This document shows positions 17,702-26,452 of a stretch of DNA of 44,116 nucleotides, piece after piece (the stretch's first letter is position 1; each line of letters begins with the position of its first letter). The notes beneath the pieces are model-generated. The model searched no databases. It was given only the letters and a program-made list of their open reading frames with translations, and was not told where the DNA came from. Origin of the DNA: Terriglobales bacterium (GTDB lineage Bacteria > Acidobacteriota > Terriglobia > Bryobacterales > Bryobacteraceae); assembly GCA_021372245.1 (NCBI GenBank), contig JAJFUV010000356.1:1-44116 (forward strand), read 5' to 3'. The position numbers were made by a program, and so were the translations under genes.

Positions 17702-19363
17702 ATGAAAGCATGGAATCTGTGGCTTCGTGTGATCGTCGCGCTGGCTGCGGCGGTGATTCTCAGCGCATCGGAGCAGGACGCGCTCGATATCTCCCGAAAC
17801 ATAAGGCTGCACCACATGCCTTACGGGACCATCCTGGATCCCTGGTTTGCCACCAGCGCGAGCGATGAGATTGTAGGCTACACTCGCTGCGGCGATTCGG
17901 CGATCTGGACCGGGCACTACCTCGCCGCCGAAGCATTTCGTTACAAGGCGACCGGATCCCCGGACGCTCTCAACAACGTGAAAACCGCGTTGAGCGGCCT
18001 GCGATCGCTGGTGGACGTGACAGGCACGGATTTGCTCGCGCGCTGCCTGGTCCCCGTTAGTTCTGAGTATGCCGTAGGGATCACGGTGGAGGAAGCACAC
18101 CATGGCATTCACATTTCGAACCTCAACGGCGTCCCCTATTATTGGGTGGGCAACACATCCCGCGATCAGTATTGCGGCGTGTTCTTCGGCCTCGGCGTCG
18201 CGTTCGACATGGTGGAGGATTCCGGTGTGCGCTCCGATATCTCCGCGTTGGGCACCCGGCTGCTCGACTTCCTGACCGGCAACGGCTGGAACGTCCGGAT
18301 GCCGAATGGGAGTTACAGCACGACTTTCCTCATACGCCCGGACCAGCAGTTGACGCTTCTCCAGATCGGGCGCCGGATCAATCCCGGCCGCTTCAGCACG
18401 AAGTACGCGGTATCCCGATTCTTCGACGCGACGTCGGTAAGCGTTCCCATCGCGACCGAGGTGCTCGACGATCATAACTCGTACTTCAAGTTCAACCTGG
18501 ACACGATCAATCTGTACAACCTGATTCGCCTCGAAAGCAGTTCCTTCAATGTTTTCTACGACCAGGCGTACAACATCATGCGGCGCACCACCGACGACCA
18601 TGGGAATGCGCACTTCAACATGATCGACCGGGCACTGCGCGGAGCCGACGCGGCGCGGGATGCGGCCACGCGCGCTTACTTGCGGGACTGGCTGCTGCGG
18701 CCGCGCCGGGACCCGTATGTGGATCTGCGGGGCCAGATTCCCGCCTGCGGCACGGACCGGGCCTGCTCGCCCATCCCCATCGTGGAGCGCGTTACTACAG
18801 ATTTCCTTTGGCAGAGGAGCCCGTTTCTTCTCTACGGCGGAGGTGAAGGCAAGGTCGAAGGAGCCGGCATCGACTATATCCTGCCGTACTGGATGGGCCG
18901 CTACTATGGGGTCATCTCCGCAGGTCCTCAGCCGCCAGAGGCCATCTGGGTTTCCCCATCCGAAGGCAGTGGTGCGAGCGCGAATTTCCGGATCGGAATT
19001 TGGGATCCGAACGGGTATGCCGACATCGCCGTCGGACTGGTGGTGATCAATCAGACGCTCGCCGCCGACAAGTCCTGCTATGTCTATTACGACCGCGCGC
19101 AGCATTCCATTTGGCTCGCGAACGACTCCGGGAACGCGTGGTTCGGACCGGCCGTTCTGGGAACCGCCGCCGCACTGCAGAACGGCCAGTGCAGGATCGA
19201 TGCCGGTAATTCTTCCGACGCGGGAACTGGTGAAGTATTGACGCTCAATCTCCAGACCAGTTTCCCCGCCGGCGCCGGGCTGAAGAACATTTACGTTTAC
19301 GCGGAAGACACAGCCAGACTGGGGACGGACTGGAAACGCCTGGGTGCCTGGACTGTGCCGTAG
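17702..19363 (+). CDS. Secreted protein, possible helical-toroid carbohydrate-active enzyme
   Basis: 553 residues with a signal peptide (hydrophobic core about 6-20) and a very strong ribosome site (GAGGAGGT, 6 bases before the ATG). The N-terminal ~390 residues are helix-rich with aromatic and Asp-rich loops (for example YTRCGDSAIWTGHYLAAEAF and TVEEAHHGIHISN), a texture common in alpha/alpha-toroid glycosidases and lyases. A beta-rich C-terminal part (about 400-550) follows. The paired acidic residues Asp/Glu in these loops could be catalytic, but I see no family signature. It may be in one transcription unit with the RidA protein upstream (53-base gap). Confidence 0.75.
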   Translation: MKAWNLWLRVIVALAAAVILSASEQDALDISRNIRLHHMPYGTILDPWFATSASDEIVGYTRCGDSAIWTGHYLAAEAFRYKATGSPDALNNVKTALSGLRSLVDVTGTDLLARCLVPVSSEYAVGITVEEAHHGIHISNLNGVPYYWVGNTSRDQYCGVFFGLGVAFDMVEDSGVRSDISALGTRLLDFLTGNGWNVRMPNGSYSTTFLIRPDQQLTLLQIGRRINPGRFSTKYAVSRFFDATSVSVPIATEVLDDHNSYFKFNLDTINLYNLIRLESSSFNVFYDQAYNIMRRTTDDHGNAHFNMIDRALRGADAARDAATRAYLRDWLLRPRRDPYVDLRGQIPACGTDRACSPIPIVERVTTDFLWQRSPFLLYGGGEGKVEGAGIDYILPYWMGRYYGVISAGPQPPEAIWVSPSEGSGASANFRIGIWDPNGYADIAVGLVVINQTLAADKSCYVYYDRAQHSIWLANDSGNAWFGPAVLGTAAALQNGQCRIDAGNSSDAGTGEVLTLNLQTSFPAGAGLKNIYVYAEDTARLGTDWKRLGAWTVP

Positions 19364-19403
19364 TGTAGTTGCCTGACCGAAGCGGGGGAACGGGGGACAC
19401 ACA

Positions 19404-20882
19404 ATGCCCATTCGTGTTGGAACCGTGATGCTGCTCGCCGCCGGCCTTGGATGCGGCGTGTTGCTGGACGGTCAGGTATGCCGGCTATCCGTTGCGGGGT
19501 TGAACCAGTCGCGGAAAGTGATGGGGCCGGTGCATGCCGAGTGTCCTGACGAAGTCATTCACACCGCCCCCTTCGGCAACTGGGGCGTCGCCTCGAATTA
19601 CGGGCAGAAGGGCAACAGCCACCAGTTCGACGGCTGGTGTCATAACAGTACCACTTGTGTCGTCCCCGCCATCTGTGAGCTGAATTGCACAGACGGCTGG
19701 TATGAGTGGAACAGCTGCACCGACTACGCGCAGTTCCGGCCGCCAAACTGCACGCTCTACAACGCGACCAACTGCACGGAACAGGTCACCACCACAGGCA
19801 CAAACGTTCATGGTACGAAGTACGTGGACGTTCCCGTGCGGTGTCCCACCACAACAACTGGCACGGCCACCCAGGGTGGCTGCGCCGATGTCCACACATA
19901 TTCGAGCGGCACGAATTACATGTCGTTGTACGAACTTGACCCTGGGACTACCGATGATCTCGTCCAGACGCTCTACTTTCCGGAAACCAAAGTAGGCCTT
20001 ACCTGCGACGCTTGGGGGTGCGCCCCGGCGGGTAGCCCGTGGGTGACCCCATCGGCCTACGACAGTCCCGCCTCCCCGGCGAAGGTGTATGCGGAGCTGG
20101 CGACAGTGGTCAACTGGGGCGCATTTGTGGACGAACAGCGCGTCTGTAACGTCCCTACGACGACGGTCACGTACGTTTCTGCCGCCAGCTATTTCGGGCC
20201 GGTTCTCGCGCCCGGGTCCATCGCCAGCGGATTCGGTCTCGGACTTTCACCGGTGACGGCGGCGGCTCAAACGATTCCCCTACCGACATCCCTCGAAGGC
20301 GTCTCTCTCGTAGTCACGGATTCCCGGCAACAGACGCACAACGTTCCCCTGTTTTTCATTTCACCGGATCAGGTAAATCTCCTTGTTCCTGAAAGCGTCG
20401 CATCAGGCACGGCAGGGATTGCCGTCTACCGCGGCGAGGTGCGTATGTTCTCCGGCAATGCGCAGATCGAAACCGTCGCGCCTGCGCTGTTTTCCGCCAA
20501 CTGGGACGGCAAGGGCCCTCCGGCTGCGTACGTCGTGACGGTCACCGCCGGCGGCTCGAGAACTACCAAGCCGGCTTTTGCCTGTCCGTCCGGCCCGGGG
20601 AGTTGCGTCGCCAATCCCATCGACCTCGGCGCGGCGGATGATCAAACGTTCCTGGAACTGTACGGCACCGGCATTCGGAACAATTCCGGCATCACGTCGG
20701 TCGCGGCCAAAATCGGAGGAGTGAGCGCGAGAGTGTATTACGCCGGCGCGCAAGGACAATACGTCGGGCTAGACCAGATCAACGTGGATGTGCCGCAACA
20801 ACTACGAAGCCGCGGGCAGGTGGACCTGGTTCTCACCGTGGCGTCCAAGCCCGCGAATACGTTGACGGTGTTTGTGCAGTAG
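19404..20882 (+). CDS. Secreted Cys-rich protein with Solibacter-type C-terminal domain (TIGR03437)
   Basis: 492 residues. A signal peptide (about 1-24) is followed by a Cys/Thr-rich region (about 25-250) holding 14 cysteines, many spaced 4 to 12 apart, which suggests disulfide cross-linking outside the cytoplasm. From about residue 258 to the end the sequence matches the paralogous C-terminal domain typical of Solibacter: AASYFGPVLAPGS, then LPTSLEGVSLVV, PLFFISPDQVNLLVP, a VAPALFSANWDGKGP segment, and GLDQINVDVP near the end. The domain is of unknown function. GGGGGA precedes the ATG. The downstream convergent CBM9-like gene ends only 7 bases away. Confidence 0.9.
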   Translation: MPIRVGTVMLLAAGLGCGVLLDGQVCRLSVAGLNQSRKVMGPVHAECPDEVIHTAPFGNWGVASNYGQKGNSHQFDGWCHNSTTCVVPAICELNCTDGWYEWNSCTDYAQFRPPNCTLYNATNCTEQVTTTGTNVHGTKYVDVPVRCPTTTTGTATQGGCADVHTYSSGTNYMSLYELDPGTTDDLVQTLYFPETKVGLTCDAWGCAPAGSPWVTPSAYDSPASPAKVYAELATVVNWGAFVDEQRVCNVPTTTVTYVSAASYFGPVLAPGSIASGFGLGLSPVTAAAQTIPLPTSLEGVSLVVTDSRQQTHNVPLFFISPDQVNLLVPESVASGTAGIAVYRGEVRMFSGNAQIETVAPALFSANWDGKGPPAAYVVTVTAGGSRTTKPAFACPSGPGSCVANPIDLGAADDQTFLELYGTGIRNNSGITSVAAKIGGVSARVYYAGAQGQYVGLDQINVDVPQQLRSRGQVDLVLTVASKPANTLTVFVQ

Positions 20883-20889
20883 GCGCTGC

Positions 20890-21624
20890 TTATCTGCGCG
20901 GCAATTTGCGGTTTACGAAGCGCATCCAACCGAACGACTCTGGAACGTGGAAATTTGGCCTCGGCGTCGAGACCGGGCTCCAGGTGCTGTATTGCGGGTT
21001 GGTGACGCCGCCGCAACGATTCAGGTTCACACGCCAGCGGTCACCGTCACGCGGCGGGGTGTGCACGGCGTCCGCGGCGTAGGCAGCCAGAGGGACCGCC
21101 ATCTCCAGGATCCAGTGATCGTCGCTGGCGTCGTCCTTCTTCGCGGGCAGCCCCTGAAAGGTTGTTCGATAGAGCAGCCCGTCGGGCACCCAGCGAACCA
21201 GCGACTTGCCGTCGTCGCTCTTGCGCGAGCCGAGCAGCGTGCCGATGGCGTTGATCTCCACACCGAAGTAGTTACTCAGCCGCTCCGGATTCGGGCTGAA
21301 AAACAGTTCCACGCAGTCGTCCATGGAAACCGGCCCGTGAAGCTTGGTCACAGAAGCCGAGATGTGCTTGTCGTGACAGAAATAGGCCGCGTACAGGTAC
21401 TTGTCATCCCAAAGGAGGCGCACCTCGGTCTGCTCACGCTCACCGGATTTCCACCAGTTGAAATGGAAATCGCCCGCCACGGGCGCCCGCCGCCAGGCCT
21501 GCTCGTCGAGGCGTCCGTCGATCACGATGCGCGACGGCGCGCGGTAGATGTCATAGCTGGGAAGCGTCTGCGCCGCGGCTGCCAGAGCCCAGGCGCCGGC
21601 GGCGATGATTTGCCGGATTCTCAC
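20890..21624 (-). CDS. Secreted CBM9-like carbohydrate-binding protein
   Basis: 244 residues from GTG with AGGGG about 8 bases upstream. The signal peptide ends near AAA|QT (residue 18). The mature chain is a single family 9 carbohydrate-binding-like (DOMON-type) domain: IVIDGRLDEQAWRRAP at the start, VRLLWDDKYLYAAYFCHD, DDCVELFFSPN and WILEMAVPLAAY are the usual strands. Such modules normally hang on larger enzymes; here the module stands alone and lies 46 bases after the six-hairpin glycosidase-like gene, probably in one operon. It likely binds reducing ends or side chains of the glycan attacked by that partner. No catalytic residues are expected. Confidence 0.88.
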   Translation of the reverse strand: MRIRQIIAAGAWALAAAAQTLPSYDIYRAPSRIVIDGRLDEQAWRRAPVAGDFHFNWWKSGEREQTEVRLLWDDKYLYAAYFCHDKHISASVTKLHGPVSMDDCVELFFSPNPERLSNYFGVEINAIGTLLGSRKSDDGKSLVRWVPDGLLYRTTFQGLPAKKDDASDDHWILEMAVPLAAYAADAVHTPPRDGDRWRVNLNRCGGVTNPQYSTWSPVSTPRPNFHVPESFGWMRFVNRKLPRR

Positions 21625-21670
21625 GATTTATCCCCTGCCGAAGACGGCGATGCTTGAGTCCGAGCGACTC

Positions 21671-23707
21671 TCATTTCTCGCGCTGTTCGGCGCTTAGCGA
21701 AGAGCGATACTTTTCGACCACAGTGGGAAAATCCCACCGCTGCTTCTGATCGGGGCGGTTCACGAGCGAAACGCCGCTCAGAGTGTTCATCAGCGGCCGC
21801 GAGGCGGGCAGGTGCAGCACGATGCGCTTGGGCGTCTCGCGCACGGGGCCGGTCAACTCCACATTCACGCCCTTCGCCGACCCTCGCACCAGCATATCGA
21901 TGGGTCCGAAGTGCGTCGGCAGGCGCTCGACCCGAATTTCCTTGCCGTCGGCGAGCCACCAGTCGGGGACGGCGGCCAGCAGGTGTAACTCATCGCCGTC
22001 TTCGTGCACCAGCATATGGCGCATCATGATGGCGTAGTTGCAGGCGCCTGTGACGTGTGGGATGGTGTCGCTCCAGGCGAAGCGGCGCTTGTAGAAGATG
22101 CCTTCGGGAAACGCATTGGCGGCCGTGCTGTGGAGCAGGTACCAGTAGAAGCTCTCCACTACCTTCTCGTCTTCGCCACGGACCAGATTGTTCATCACCG
22201 TGTAGGCGCCCATGTATGGATGGATGGCGTCCTCCATCTTCGGCGACACCCAGCGGATAGTTCCTTCCGCGTAACCTCCGGCAAACTCCTTCTCGACGAA
22301 GGCGCTGGAGGCGGCGACGCGAGCATCGGCGCGGTCGAACAGACGCGTGGGCCAGAGCGTCTCGGTGTTGCCCCAGTGCGTGCCTTCGTTTTCCCAACTG
22401 GGCGGGAAGTAGCCATGCCCGGTGCGCTTCCAGGCGGCTTCGATGGCTTCCCGGTACTTGGCCGCCTCTTCGAGCAGGAAAGCGGCATCCTCCGTCTTGC
22501 CCAAGCTGCGCGCCGCATCGGCGGTGCAGAGCAGGCCGCGCAGGTTCCAGAAGTCGTAGCCGGCGATGTGATGCTTGCCGTCCCAGAGATACTCTCCATC
22601 GGCCGGCGCGGCGGTCAGCAGTCCGGCGAACGGAGAACCGGCTGCGGTCTTGCGCCGCTCCTGCATCGTCCAACTTACGGCGCGGAGCATCCGCGGGTAG
22701 ACGCGCTCCAGGTAGCCGCGGTCGCCGGTGATTTTGGCGTACTGCCAAAGGGACCAGACGGCCTGGCCATTGGCATCGTACTGATTGCGCTGCGATTCGA
22801 AGCGGCCGTCGCGCTGCTGCCGCGGCAGGTAATAGTCGATGGCGCGCGCAGCGAAATCGTCCAAGCCGGCCTCCTCGAATTCCATGACCTGGTAGGCGCC
22901 GTCGCGGATGTAGAAATCGTCGTAAAAGCCCTCACCGCCGCGCATGTCGCCAAGGTCGTTGGCGATCATCTGGCAGACGTGGGCGGCCAGCAGCGCGCGG
23001 GTGGACTTGCGGCAGGGCACCTCGATCTTCGCGGCGCGCGCCATGGCGCCGCGCCAGAAGGCCACCGTGCGATCGAGCCAGAGCCTGGCGTCCGCCTGGT
23101 CGTAACGCGCGGCATTGGGCGTGGCGTAGAACGTGTAACGCGCGATGCCCTCCCTGGCTTCTCCCGGAGCCAGCTTCCAGTTCCAGGCGTATTCACGCGT
23201 GTGCTTTCCGGCAGTGACGAATTCGGCCCTCTTCGGCTTCGCCACAGGCGCAGCGGGACGCACGTCGGCCCGGGCCTCGGCCGGAGCGTCGGACGTGTTC
23301 ACAGCCTTCACGGAGATCCAGCAGAGAAAGTTCTCGGTCTCCTCGGGCCAGCGGAAAGCTCTCTGCCAGTCTTTCGAATCCGGCAGCGGCGTGGCCCAGT
23401 ATGCAATCTCGTAACGCACTGGGCCATCGGTGGCCGTCACCTGGATGACAGGAATCCATCCATCCATGGCCTGCTTGCCGAGCTTGCGGGTGAGCGGCGT
23501 GAGGTTGCGGCCGGTGCGGATCTGCACAAGCGCGCCGCCGGCCAACTGCATCTGGGAATCCGGCGTGATCCGGGCGCCGTACATGTAATCCGGGAGACCG
23601 ATCACGTTCCAGTTGTTGACGAAGTAGTCGAAATCGTCCTCGACTCCCGCGAAGGCGGCGGCAGAGGCAAAGATGCACAGAAGCAGAGCAACCAGAGTAG
23701 TCTTCAT
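21671..23707 (-). CDS. Secreted six-hairpin glycosidase-like protein
   Basis: 678 residues with a signal peptide cleaved near AFA|GV (residue 20). A beta-rich N-terminal region (about 25-210) precedes an alpha/alpha-toroid core (about 215-560) like that of GH63/GH65/GH78-type six-hairpin enzymes: YDDFYIRDGAYQVMEFEEAG, QYDANGQAVWSLWQYAKITG, YDFWNLRGLL and WENEGTHWGNTETLW are the expected helix ends carrying acidic residues. A C-terminal beta domain follows (about 590-678). Candidate catalytic acids are in the WENEG and RDGAY segments, but no exact family assignment can be made. It is the first gene of the operon with the CBM9-like gene. A divergent start of the glycosyltransferase fusion lies 84 bases away. 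Confidence 0.85.
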   Translation of the reverse strand: MKTTLVALLLCIFASAAAFAGVEDDFDYFVNNWNVIGLPDYMYGARITPDSQMQLAGGALVQIRTGRNLTPLTRKLGKQAMDGWIPVIQVTATDGPVRYEIAYWATPLPDSKDWQRAFRWPEETENFLCWISVKAVNTSDAPAEARADVRPAAPVAKPKRAEFVTAGKHTREYAWNWKLAPGEAREGIARYTFYATPNAARYDQADARLWLDRTVAFWRGAMARAAKIEVPCRKSTRALLAAHVCQMIANDLGDMRGGEGFYDDFYIRDGAYQVMEFEEAGLDDFAARAIDYYLPRQQRDGRFESQRNQYDANGQAVWSLWQYAKITGDRGYLERVYPRMLRAVSWTMQERRKTAAGSPFAGLLTAAPADGEYLWDGKHHIAGYDFWNLRGLLCTADAARSLGKTEDAAFLLEEAAKYREAIEAAWKRTGHGYFPPSWENEGTHWGNTETLWPTRLFDRADARVAASSAFVEKEFAGGYAEGTIRWVSPKMEDAIHPYMGAYTVMNNLVRGEDEKVVESFYWYLLHSTAANAFPEGIFYKRRFAWSDTIPHVTGACNYAIMMRHMLVHEDGDELHLLAAVPDWWLADGKEIRVERLPTHFGPIDMLVRGSAKGVNVELTGPVRETPKRIVLHLPASRPLMNTLSGVSLVNRPDQKQRWDFPTVVEKYRSSLSAEQREK

Positions 23708-23791
23708 GAGTACATTTCCAGGCTTCGGTCAGTATACACCGAACCGTTCAGAAGTAATCGTATACTGGAGGCTCTGTCGTATCTGAATAAA

Positions 23792-25207
23792 GTGTCCCAA
23801 TCACTCTCCATTCTTGTTCCGTTGTTCAACGAGGAAGAATTCATCGCCACGCTGCTGGACCGGGTCCTGCACGCCTCTCTACCCGACGGCATGACGCGCG
23901 AGATCGTGGTCGTGGACGACGGTTCAACCGATGGTTCCGGCGACGTCGTGGCGGAGTTCTCCGCCGCGCATCCGGGCATCGTCAAAATCCTGCGCCACAA
24001 CCGCAATCTGGGAAAGGGCGCGGCCATACGCACGGCGCTCGAACAGGCCACCGGGGATTTCGTCATCATCCAGGACGCGGATCTCGAGTACGATCCGGGA
24101 GAATACGCTCATCTGCTCAAGCCGCTGCTGGAAGGCAAGGCCGACGCGGTTTACGGTTCGCGCTTCATGATCGCCGGCGAGCGCCGCGTGCTCTATTACT
24201 GGCACGCGCTGGCCAACCACGCTCTCACCGGCTTTCTGAACCTGCTCGCGGACCTGAACCTCACCGACATGGGCACGTGCTACAAGGCTTTCCGCACCTC
24301 GTTGCTGAAGAGCATTCCCATCCGCTCGGACGGTTTCGGCTTCGAAGCCGAGATCACGATGAAGCTGGCGCGCCGCCGCGTAAGCATCTACGAGACGCCC
24401 ATCAGCTATCACGGACGCACTTACGAGGAGGGCAAGAAGATCCGGCCCTGGGACGGCATAAAGACCTTCGGCGTCATTCTGCACTACTGGCTAGTCAGGG
24501 ACACTTACAAAGAATCGGGTCCTGAAATCCTGGACGTGCTGGCCGGGACCCCGAACTTCAACCGGTGGATGGCGGAGACAATCCGCCCCTTCCTCGGCGA
24601 TACCGTTCTGGAAATCGGCGCGGGAATCGGCAACCTCACGCGGCACCTGGCGCGGCGCCGCCGCCGTTATATCGTCTCCGATATCGATCAAGAACACCTG
24701 GCCCGCCTGCGCAACCGCCTGCACCACCGTCCCAATCTGGTCGCCGCGCGTTGCGACCTGACCAACGCGGCTGACTTCGTGCCGCACTCCGGGCAGGTGG
24801 ACACCGTCGTCTGCCTCAATGTTCTCGAACACGTCTCCGATGACCTGGGCGCGCTCCGCAACCTTTTCACCGCCCTGAAAACCGGCGGCTGTGCTGTGGT
24901 ATTGGTGCCTCAGGGACAGTGGGCCTACGGTTCGCTCGACCGCGTGCTCGGACACGTGCGCCGGTATTCAAAGGAAGAACTCATCGGGCGCATGGAACAG
25001 GCCGGTTTCAAAGTGGAACGCGTGATCGAGTTCAACCACGTGACGCTGCCGGGCTGGTTCCTGAGCGGACGTATCTTCCGCCGGCGCACCTTCAGCCGGT
25101 TTCAGCTTGCCGTGTTCGACCACCTGGTATGGTTGTGGCGCCGCATCGACCGCTTCCTGCCCTGGGGCCCTACGTCGCTGATTGCCATCGGTAGGAAGCC
25201 GCAATAG
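23792..25207 (+). CDS. Fusion of family 2 glycosyltransferase and SAM methyltransferase
   Basis: 471 residues from GTG. No ATG exists further up in frame before the divergent gene, and the GT2 domain starts at once (LSILVPLFNEEE). GT2 spans about 1-240: VVDDGSTDGS (residues 40-49) and IIQDADLEYDPGEY (93-106) are the nucleotide-sugar and metal sites, and the sequence to YHGRTYEEGKKIRPWDG is like dolichol-phosphate mannosyltransferase relatives. The class I methyltransferase spans about 255-471: VLEIGAGIGNL (272-282) is SAM motif I, DIDQEHL motif II and VCLNVLEHVSDD motif III. No membrane helices are evident. It may modify a lipid-linked sugar and then methylate the sugar or the carrier. GGAGG lies 20 bases before the GTG, too far for a normal site, so a CTG start at 23783 is possible. 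Confidence 0.85.
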   Translation: MSQSLSILVPLFNEEEFIATLLDRVLHASLPDGMTREIVVVDDGSTDGSGDVVAEFSAAHPGIVKILRHNRNLGKGAAIRTALEQATGDFVIIQDADLEYDPGEYAHLLKPLLEGKADAVYGSRFMIAGERRVLYYWHALANHALTGFLNLLADLNLTDMGTCYKAFRTSLLKSIPIRSDGFGFEAEITMKLARRRVSIYETPISYHGRTYEEGKKIRPWDGIKTFGVILHYWLVRDTYKESGPEILDVLAGTPNFNRWMAETIRPFLGDTVLEIGAGIGNLTRHLARRRRRYIVSDIDQEHLARLRNRLHHRPNLVAARCDLTNAADFVPHSGQVDTVVCLNVLEHVSDDLGALRNLFTALKTGGCAVVLVPQGQWAYGSLDRVLGHVRRYSKEELIGRMEQAGFKVERVIEFNHVTLPGWFLSGRIFRRRTFSRFQLAVFDHLVWLWRRIDRFLPWGPTSLIAIGRKPQ

Positions 25208-25217
25208 CAGGCAACGG

Positions 25218-25308
25218 AAAAGCGGGACAGACTGCTCTGCCCCACGTGAAAAGCTCCTCGTTGTCGGCGATTGCCATCGCGGGCAGAGAGGTCTGTCCCT
25301 GGCTTTTT
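25218..25308. terminator. Long inverted repeat between convergent genes, likely bidirectional terminator
   Basis: GGGACAGACTGCTCTGCCC (25224-25242) pairs with GGGCAGAGAGGTCTGTCCC (25281-25299) at 17 of 19 positions. The 38-base loop holds a second stem (GCGAT/ATCGC, 25267-25280). Flanking GAAAAGC and GCTTTTT runs extend the symmetry and give a T-run for plus-strand transcripts. It sits between the stops of the glycosyltransferase fusion and dnaJ. Confidence 0.6.
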
Positions 25309-25324
25309 CGCCGCCTGATAGCGG

Positions 25325-26443
25325 CTACATGAAGTAGTCTTTGACTTTTTCGAACAGGCCCTTCTCTTGCGGCTCGTTCTCTTCGGGCAGAAGTTCGCGC
25401 AACTCCTCGAACAGCTTGCGCTGCTCGCGCGTGAGCTTGGGAGGGATCTTGACGTCGACATGTACGACCAGGTCCCCGCGCCCGCTGGCACTCAGGTGCG
25501 GCACGCCCTGGCCTCGCACGCGGATCTCGGTCCCGCTCTGCGTGCCTTCGGTGATGCGCACCGTCTGCAACCCGTCGAAGGTAAGCACCTGGACTTCGGT
25601 GCCCAGCGCCGCCTGCGCCACGTTGACAGGGACCGTGCAATGCAGGTCGTCTTCGTGGCGGTCGAACACCGGGTGTTCCTTGAGCCGAAGAACCACGTAT
25701 AAATCGCCGGTCGGGCCGCCGTTGGCTCCCGGCTGCCCTTCTCCGGTCAGGCGCAGGCGCGTGCCGGTATCGACGCCGGCAGGTACGTTGATTTTAAGCT
25801 TCCGCTCCGCCTGGACGTAACCTTCTCCGTGGCAATGCGAACACGGCTGACGGACAATCTGGCCGCGGCCGCCGCACTGCCCGCACGGGCGGCGGATCTG
25901 CAGAAAACTCTGCTGGTAAACCACTTCGCCGCGGCCGCGGCAGGTGGGGCACGTGGCCATGCCTTTGCCCGGCTCGGCGCCCGTCGCGTTGCATCGCGGG
26001 CAAGCCTCGACGCGCGGCACCTTGATCTCGGCGCTCATGCCGCGCACGGCTTGTTCCAGAGTGACCTCCAGGTCGTAGCGAACGTCGTCGCCCCGCTGTG
26101 ATCGGTTGCGGCGCCGGCCGCCTCCGGACCCGAACAGGTCGCCGAAACCGAAGAAGTCGCCCAGGATGTCGCTGAAGTCGGCGAACACGGCGCTGTTGAA
26201 ATCAGGCACTGGGGCTCCGCGCAGTCCTTCGTGGCCGTACTGGTCGTACACGGCACGCTTTTGTGCGTCGCTCAGGATGCCGTACGCCTCGGCGGCTTCC
26301 TTGAAGTTCTCTTCCGCTTCCTTATTGCCGGGATTGCGGTCCGGATGGAATTTGAGCGCCAGCTTGCGATAGGCGCTCTTCAACGCCTGCTCGTCGGCCT
26401 GGCGATCCACACCCAGGATCTCGTAGTAATCGCGTTTCGTCAC
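25325..26443 (-). CDS. dnaJ: Chaperone DnaJ
   Basis: 372 residues, normal for a type I Hsp40. The J domain occupies residues 1-70 with the HPD motif at 33-35. A Gly/Phe-rich linker follows (about 75-110: DFFGFGDLFGSGGG). The zinc-finger region has four CxxCxGxG-type repeats: CPRCNATG (148-155), CPTCRGRG (165-172), CGQCGGRG (187-194) and CSHCHGEG (201-208); the first has Ala in place of the first Gly. The C-terminal substrate-binding domains fill 215-372. DnaJ stimulates DnaK ATPase and delivers clients in the cytoplasm. It is the last gene of hrcA-grpE-dnaJ, starting 9 bases after grpE. dnaK is not in the window. Confidence 0.98.
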   Translation of the reverse strand: MTKRDYYEILGVDRQADEQALKSAYRKLALKFHPDRNPGNKEAEENFKEAAEAYGILSDAQKRAVYDQYGHEGLRGAPVPDFNSAVFADFSDILGDFFGFGDLFGSGGGRRRNRSQRGDDVRYDLEVTLEQAVRGMSAEIKVPRVEACPRCNATGAEPGKGMATCPTCRGRGEVVYQQSFLQIRRPCGQCGGRGQIVRQPCSHCHGEGYVQAERKLKINVPAGVDTGTRLRLTGEGQPGANGGPTGDLYVVLRLKEHPVFDRHEDDLHCTVPVNVAQAALGTEVQVLTFDGLQTVRITEGTQSGTEIRVRGQGVPHLSASGRGDLVVHVDVKIPPKLTREQRKLFEELRELLPEENEPQEKGLFEKVKDYFM

Positions 26444-26452
26444 AGAGGTTTC

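Noticed and set aside
16197..19411. Long open frames on the minus strand across the RidA and toroid-like genes (16197-17567 and 17603-19411)
   Set aside because: They lie opposite genes with strong ribosome sites and signal peptides, and their products are rich in Arg, Val and His with no domain signature.
22004..23791. Upstream extension of the glycosyltransferase fusion by about 600 codons
   Set aside because: It is antisense to the secreted glycosidase-like gene, and the GT2 domain begins right after the GTG at 23792.
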